Shown here: one piece after another, positions 25,887-64,000 of the stretch
Layout: each line of letters starts with the position of its first letter
Numbering within the stretch: the first letter of the stretch is position 1
Assembly: GCF_964204645.1 (NCBI RefSeq)
Contig: NC_134025.1
Span: 13,273,001 to 13,337,000 of the forward strand
Reading direction: 5' to 3'
Origin: Tubulanus polymorphus
Taxonomy: Eukaryota; Nemertea; Palaeonemertea; Tubulaniformes; Tubulanidae
Length of the DNA stretch: 64,000 nucleotides
Program-made: the position numbers and the translations under genes
Notes under the pieces: model-generated
What the model was told of the DNA's origin: nothing
Database searches by the model: none
What the model saw: only the letters and a program-made list of their open reading frames with translations

Positions 25887-26853
25887 AGTGGGGCCGATAC
25901 GTCAAGGAACTCTTAGATATTAATATGTATATTTTATCCACTACAGACCAATTGTCCTTGATTCTAGCGAATGATCACATTATTAATCACGTCTGTAAGT
26001 TTGTTAATGAGGCGTCCATTCTGCGTAATGCACCGCCATAATGCATTTAACCAACTGAACCCCCTTTTGTCTTGTAAGCCTGTGGTTATTGCTTTTGAGT
26101 TTGACTTTTTTTTTTAACTGACTTTTTTGAAGGGCTACCCCCAAACTCCCTTTCGGCACGGCCTGGTGATCTCACTATCCATACAGCTCTTCAACTACAT
26201 CATGGCAGGAAAAATGTTTGAAAGATCATAAAATGTTTGAAAAACCACAATGATTAAAAGAAAATCTGTATTTACTTTTTCTGTCCATTTTGTTATTTTC
26301 TGCAAGTAAGAATGAAACAAGGTTTCATATATTTCAATCAATGATATAATGGATTAAAAGTCGAACTAGGAGTTTGGTGAATCTTGATCTGGTTACTCTT
26401 GATTCTAATCAAAATGGTGTAGCTTGGTGAAATTTCTATAATGACATGAACGATTTTGGAGAAAAATATGGGGAATAAGGCTAGGGTATAGCTTTATAGG
26501 ATAGGGTATTGGGTGAATATTATGGAGAGTAGTCTAATTCTATAGAAATAACAGGCCTCGGTCGTTTTCAAAGCAATAAATCCCTGGTGATAAAGCAAAT
26601 ACAGTACCGGTACCGTACGTTGATATTCTCGTTATAACAGGAACATTCATGCCTTTCTGTTCTACTGTGCAATGGCGCCGTGGCTTGGCAAAACTGCACA
26701 TTAATGATATTTAGTAGATCTGTTTGTATAATGGTTATGTACTATAGCATAGCACAAGTTAGGCACTGCAGTGACAGGATCTATGGAATATACATTGTAT
26801 GCGAAAATATGTGGATTATATAAAACTCAGGATAATGCTATTACTTTGGGATA

Positions 26854-58926
<32,073 letters not shown>

Positions 58927-59047
58927 GTAAGTGAAAATCATTTTTGCCTGTAAAATAACGCACGGTATACTATTCATATCTCAAGGTAGAATCTCGAAAG
59001 TTTCTTAATCTATATTGATAGTCTCAGCACTGCATTTCCACACGTTT

Positions 59048-59382
59048 TATCCCACTTAGGACTTTGGACTAATGCGTTCACTTTACTCCCGTTATTCCGT
59101 TCATCTATCTCTCCGTCCGTCTGCTGTTTGTCCATAGACATAATCTAGTTATTTATGAACGTTGTGAAAACGATCCAATGGGCTGTCTTGATATTGGGTC
59201 GGTGCATGTATCTATCCTATCACTATCGACACTTTTTACATATGTTTGGTGTTTTCAATGAAAATTTTGAAGACGCTTTGCTTAATTCCCTCGGGGTTTC
59301 ATACGTATATGTGTCTCACTGGTGCCCATCATGATGAGGAATTGGGTCTATCAGACATAGGTTGTTCGTCCTGTGACTTTTT
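59048..59382 (+). mobile_element. Helitron-like element, old copy F, left part
   Basis: Diverged 5' family sequence (TTTATCCCACTTAGGACTTTGG, GCGTTCACTTTACTCCCG, GTCCGTCTG, GTCTTGATATTGGGT). It stops in the middle of the family consensus (CCTGTGACTTTT) where copy E begins, and resumes at 60662. Confidence 0.75.
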
Positions 59383-60661
59383 AGCCCACTTGGGACTTTA
59401 GTCCCAGCGGGCTATTGCGTTCACTTTTCGTCCGTCCGTCCGTCCGTCCGTTCGTCCGTCCGTCCGTCCGTCCGTAGACGGAATCCAGTTATTTTGGGAA
59501 GTTTTGAAGACGCTTCAATGTAATGTCTTGATATTTGGGTTACACATGTATCTACCCTAGACATATCTTCAGTCCAAAAACTGGTCCTGTCAGAATCAAG
59601 ATGGCCGACTGGCAGGCATTGTTGTTCGCCTAAATCAACACTTTTTACACATTTTCGAACTTTTTGAGGGAAATTTTGAAGACGCTTTGATCAATTACCT
59701 TGATCTTTCGGATGTATGTGAATCCCCCAGGGTCCATCAGCATAACAAATATTGGGTCGATCGGACTCACGATGACCTATGACCTTTTTTAGTGTCCAAA
59801 AATGTCAATTTTGGCCCGAATTCTGAGTCCTGTAGTTCCTACTGGTTTGCCATTTCTCATTGCAATTTGTGATGGGTATTCTTTGAAAAGGGATGTTTTA
59901 TACCTGAGACAGGTATTTTTCATCAGCCAATTATGACGCAATTGGCGGCCATCTTGGTGTCATCAGTACTCATTCGTAGGTGGGAAAAAGTTTTTCCACA
60001 TTATATTGATACCTAAGCGTATTTTGTCACCACAATCAATTAGAAACTTGTAGCTCATAAAGTGTTCTATGATTGTGGTGAGTTTCAAGGTCATTGGTTT
60101 TTGTATATGGCCACCAGGGGGCGTTGAATAATACAATATCTTAGTATTTCTATATTATATTCGTATCAATGCATATTTTGTAACCACAATCAATTGCAAA
60201 GTTGTAGCTCATGACATCATCTATGATTGTGGCAAGTTTTAAGGCCATTAGTTATTCTATATGGTCATCAGGGGGCGTTGAATAGTAGAATAACTTAGTA
60301 TTTCCTTATTATATTGGTACCTAGGCATATTTTGTTACCATGATCAATTACAAAGTTATAGTTCGTGACATGTTCTTTGATTATGGTGAGTTTCAAGGTC
60401 ATTGGGTTTTGAATATGGTCACCAGGGGGCGTTGAATAGTAGATTAACTTAGTATTTCCATATTTAATTGGTAACGAGCCATATTTTGTTATCACAATCA
60501 ATTACAAAATCGTAGCATATGACATGTTCTATGATTGTGGTGAGTTTCAAGGTCATTGGTTTTTGTATATGGTCACCAGGGGGCGTTGAATATTGAAATT
60601 GTTATATTGTTGAGCATTTGGAACCTTTTCCCAAGTGGGCATGGTGTCCCTGGACCCCTAG
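59383..60661 (+). mobile_element. Helitron-like non-autonomous element, copy E (full length, nested in copy F)
   Basis: 1279 bp. 5' hairpin AGCCCACTTGGGACT..AGTCCCAGCGGGCT, (GTCC)n at about 59430-59475, AAGATGGCCGACTGGCAGG, CGGCCATCTTGG, four modules with anchors at 60031, 60185, 60339 and 60493 (each 154 bp apart), and 3' CCCAAGTGGGCATGGTGTCC..CCCCTAG|T. All four modules carry a CTCF-like word: GGCCACCAGGGGGCG (60109-60123), GGTCATCAGGGGGCG, GGTCACCAGGGGGCG, GGTCACCAGGGGGCG. The best-preserved copy. Confidence 0.93.
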
Positions 60662-61166
60662 TTTACCATTAAGGTGATTTTTGGCCTTAATTACGAGACT
60701 CGTCATGGTTTGCTATTTTACATTGAAATTCGTAATGACTGTACTTTGACAGGGGATCTTAAACATATCACACGGTTTTTACGATCGATCTATTCTTACT
60801 CAATTAGTGGCCTTCTTAGTCTCATTCGTAGATGTGAAGAAAATGGTTGAGGAAAATATGAACAGGTTTTGGCTTATACTTTCGATATTTAAGAATATCA
60901 TGGAATCAGGGTTATCCAGTTTTTTTGTTCTACCAACCAGGGGATTTAAATATAGAATTATATGACTGTTTCCAATTATATTGATATATATGAATATTTT
61001 GTAAACACATTTAATTGCAGAATTATTTCTCATGATATGTTATTTGATCAACCTCACCAGGGGGCGTTGAATATTGAAATTAGCTGACAGGCTAGTGTTT
61101 CACATAGTGGGCATTACTGAGGGTTTTTCACCAGGGGCGTTGGATAATGAATCCCTGGACCCCTAG
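60662..61166 (+). mobile_element. Helitron-like element, old copy F, right part
   Basis: Continues the family consensus interrupted at 59382 (ACCATTAAGG..TTTTTGGCCTTAATT, GTTTGCTATTTTACATTG, TAGTGGCCTTCTTAGTCTCA, CTCACCAGGGGGCGTTGAAT) and ends ATCCCTGGACCCCTAG|T. Strongly diverged, with fewer modules. Confidence 0.75.
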
Positions 61167-62859
61167 TTTTGTACTAGACTTGCCAATTGTAAAATCAGTT
61201 TTCATACAATTTGCCATACATAACATCTCGTAACGCGCCACGCTGACTCTTCCTATTGACATGCCCATCAGATGGACAATGCAGTCACATTTCTATTGAA
61301 AGAGCATGACATTGGTGACTCGAACCTGTATCAGCGGAGTCGGTTACCGTAGGCCTATGTCAAATGCCAAGGTCGCTGTGGAGCTACTTCTGGGTTTGAT
61401 TTCTTGCGTGATTCTCATTTCGAAATGATTTCTCTTTCATTTTCAGTGATTTTCCAATGAAATAGAAATTAAAAAACTACCTCCCGCATCTGAATAGAAT
61501 ATGTCAGGCGGATATTTTTATTGTTTCCCGCATCTTAAAAAGATTCAAACAGATCTTTTTATTTCTGCCTTTTTTTAAAAGAACATTTAAATAAAAACCG
61601 CCCGCCCTCGTCATGGTAAAAAACAATGTGATGAGAAACAAGGCATCTGTTTTTGGCCTAATGTAGCGCAGATTTCTAAGAATGCTTATTGTCTCATTTA
61701 AAAGGTATCAAACTCTTTGGCCTTAATCAGTACAAAACATTATATTTCTTATAATCACTACGCATGAGTAAATATCTAGGTTTCGCAAATCAAATTTAAC
61801 AGCAACGCAGTGGTTGCGGTATTCTCGGAGACGTCGGTTGATTGTTCCCTCTAGTGGGATGTTACAAATGTGTAGGGTTCAATTTTTGTGCGATTTTAGA
61901 TATTCCTCATCACAGCGGTGATTCTAGCCTGTATTATAGTCTGTTACTTTAACCCAATGAATGCTTATTGAATTGATTTGTCTTGATCGTTGATCAAAGC
62001 CCCCGCTTATTCCGGAAGCAGTTTATGGATACAGCTACGGAAGTGCTGGCAAACAACTTAACCTCAGATTCGAGAAGGTCCACTGGACAGGAGTCATTGA
62101 CGGGGGTTGGGTACAAAATACCCCATAGAAATTCAGAATACTCGATATTCTGTGTTACATCGCTGATAATTATGAGTTTGAGTTCAAGTTGTTGCGTTGC
62201 CGGGACAAGATATGGCATCTGTCAAACTGGGTGGAGGAAAAGTTTTTGTCTTTAAACTCATCATAATACCTTCCCCATGTTCACCCTATGACATTTCTGA
62301 GGATCATTAGTGGCGTGGGGTTTGACTTGGTGGAACTTTGTGAAATCTGGAGCGTTTTCGCACAGAACAGTTGGTTTGACTTCTGCTGACATCGTCGATG
62401 ATTGATATCTAGTATATGCTCGTACTAGTCACTTTCCTGTTTTAACTGGTGCTCGGAACTGTTCCGCTGGGGGAGCGAGGGTACATTCTCCGTTGCAGGT
62501 GCTTACGGTGATCTACATGTAGATGATTGGCATTTGGGGGTCCTTTAACATGATGGAGAAGCAACCAGAATTACTTGATGTATAGTTGCCAGTGATGAAA
62601 CTTGCACCCCAATGCTGGTTCATCGCTTGTCTGTCAATGTCCTTTTGGAGATGCGGATCACATATAGGTGGATCTAAATTATATATGCGGTCTTCCTAGG
62701 AAGCGATGTGAAATGGAGGTTTCAACGCAGGAATCCCATTCACTGTACAGCTAACTTGGTGATCGTTCAGATGTGTTCCTCCCGCATTCTTGAGATCGTT
62801 TGACTGTGAGGTGGGGGTTAACATGTTGGAGTATGGCATTGTAAAGTTTGTAGATGTAG
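61167..62859. other. DNA after the nested Helitron-like pair
   Basis: I find no next kinesin exon here. A stretch at 62025-62115 is open with a weak acceptor-like and donor-like context but its peptide (YGYSYGSAGKQLNLRFEKVH) is not a domain I recognise; it may be transposon-derived. Confidence 0.4.
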
Positions 62860-63600
62860 CCTAACTTGGAGCCTATGTTGTTAAATCTCTTGTCGCTGGT
62901 CCATTTCTCGAGGGCCTCGTGGTCATGCTATAGGCGGCTGTCAATGAAGGATCGAATGTCTCTCTATATCAGACAGTCATCTGTGGACGAAGTCATAGGG
63001 TTTGACTGATATCGGCAGGTTGTTGATGTTGAACAAAAATAGGAGAGGCCCTTGAACTGTGCCCTGTCGACGTATGTTTCGTCTAATGTTTCACCTTCAA
63101 CAACGAGCTGAGCAAGGAATACACAGGCCTTTATTACTGTAATGTGCTAACTTTTCCTGAAGTTTGTGCGGTGTAAAAGGCTTTGCTGCTGAAGTCCGAG
63201 AAATCACTACGTCACATCAGTCTAGCATCCTTGTTTGTGAGTTCAGGAAGTCATGCGTGTAACTGCGTCTCACAAGAGTAACCTGAATGGAATCCGTTGA
63301 TTGCACTCGTTAGGATGTTGCGGGGATGCGGGTGTAATCTCAGATGGTGGTTGATGATATGTTCGCTACCTTGTAAGTGACTGAGATGATGAACGATATC
63401 GTGCAGTCATTTCCTGGTGAGCCTCCTTTCCTTTGCACACAGCTGTGTTTGCATTACGCCAATATGATGGTCACTAGCCAATCAGATGTTTAGTGTCAAC
63501 TGATGCTTAACAGATGTATGACCCAGGACCATATTGATATGTTGTCCGGTCCACAGCTTTTCTATTTGTTCCATTTTTTTCGAACGCCTTCAGTTTTTCA
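62860..63600 (-). mobile_element. decayed non-LTR reverse transcriptase, minus strand
   Basis: Reading the minus strand through several frameshifts and stops gives, in order, the RT blocks GPDNI, PGNDCTISFIISVTYKVAN (P-x-x-Y-R-P-I-S-L region), NILTSAINGFHSGYSCETQL, QGTVQGPLLFLFNINNLP (motif before the catalytic site) and DFVHR then DCLIYREI (the Y/F-A-D-D site, altered). Clearly a dead LINE copy. Confidence 0.75.
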
Positions 63601-63923
63601 CTGTGGTCTTTGGTTTGTGCGGGTATTTACGGCCTGTTAATTTCTTGTGATGATCGGTCGCGGATATGAATTCTATTAACAGGAGTCTTGTCTAGTTTTT
63701 TGCATCACTCGATAGTCACGTGTCTTCGCGAAGAAGGACTACACCTGTGTTTTTGGTGTTTCAATCTTTTGTATTTTCAAACAATATTTGAATTCTTTAT
63801 TTTAGTCCTTCGTTGATTGCAGAGTTGACGTAGTCAGACTCGGCTTTCCTATTTATACGTCGACACTCTTCGACTTACTTTTTATTGTTTTTAATCTTAA
63901 TGAATTGAGCTGATAAAGTTGTT

Positions 63924-64000
63924 AGGTGGGAAAAAGTTTTTCGACATAATATTGATACTCATCATATTGTTTCCACAATCAATTAGAAAGTTGTAGCTCA
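63924..64000 (+). mobile_element. Helitron-like element, copy G, cut by right window edge
   Basis: Begins inside the family consensus (AGGTGGGAAAAAGTTTTTCG), continues with the first module anchor CACAATCAATTAGAAAGTTG, and runs off the window. 5' truncated. Confidence 0.8.

Noticed and set aside
61983-62255. Peptide TEVLAN near 62040 resembling kinesin exon 4 ([12 protein letters not shown])
   Set aside because: Only about 11 bases match and the P-loop does not follow; chance is the simpler explanation.

Overview
The window is nuclear DNA of an invertebrate animal. It is AT-rich, its genes are split by GT-AG introns of 0.1 to 5 kb, it carries several families of non-autonomous transposons and decayed non-LTR retrotransposons, and its genes are unmistakably metazoan (three Wnt ligands and a kinesin-3 motor). 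The sequence alone does not fix the phylum. A lophotrochozoan is plausible because of the intron-rich genes and the pearl/Helentron-like repeats, but this is inference.

Region 1 (1-23047) is a Wnt cluster. A Wnt10 gene on the minus strand, cut by the left edge, stands head-to-head with a complete five-exon Wnt1 on the plus strand; about 2 kb separates the two start codons. A complete Wnt6 follows in tandem with Wnt1 and has two candidate first exons, each encoding its own signal peptide. All exon phases join cleanly: 396 aa for Wnt1, 344 or 362 aa for Wnt6, 216 codons of Wnt10. Introns hold long fold-back repeats and TA-flanked MITEs.

Region 2 (23048-26853) is intergenic, with a broken 3' part of a non-LTR reverse transcriptase and no intact gene.

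Region 3 (26854 to at least 58926) is one large kinesin-3 gene of the KIF16B/STARD9 type on the plus strand. I resolve 28 exons with consistent phases (about 1756 codons): N-terminal motor, neck, FHA domain, coiled coil, and a 2.8-kb exon encoding a basic, Ser-rich, probably disordered tail. The end of the gene, where a PX or START domain would be expected, is not recognised in this window. The motor has unusual features: His in place of the switch I Asn, an enlarged loop 11, and a Ser-rich loop 12 instead of a Lys-rich K-loop.

Region 4 (58927-64000) is repeat-rich downstream sequence: a nested pair of Helitron-like elements, a decayed reverse transcriptase on the minus strand, and the start of another Helitron-like copy at the right edge.

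The most striking feature is the Helitron-like family (3' end CTAG, sub-terminal inverted repeat, internal GTCC microsatellite). Its full-length copies carry four tandem modules at a period of 154 bp. Each module contains a sequence very close to the CTCF core motif (best form GGCCACCAGGGGGCG). Every copy I can see has the same orientation and lies in or just after the kinesin gene; I saw none in the Wnt cluster.
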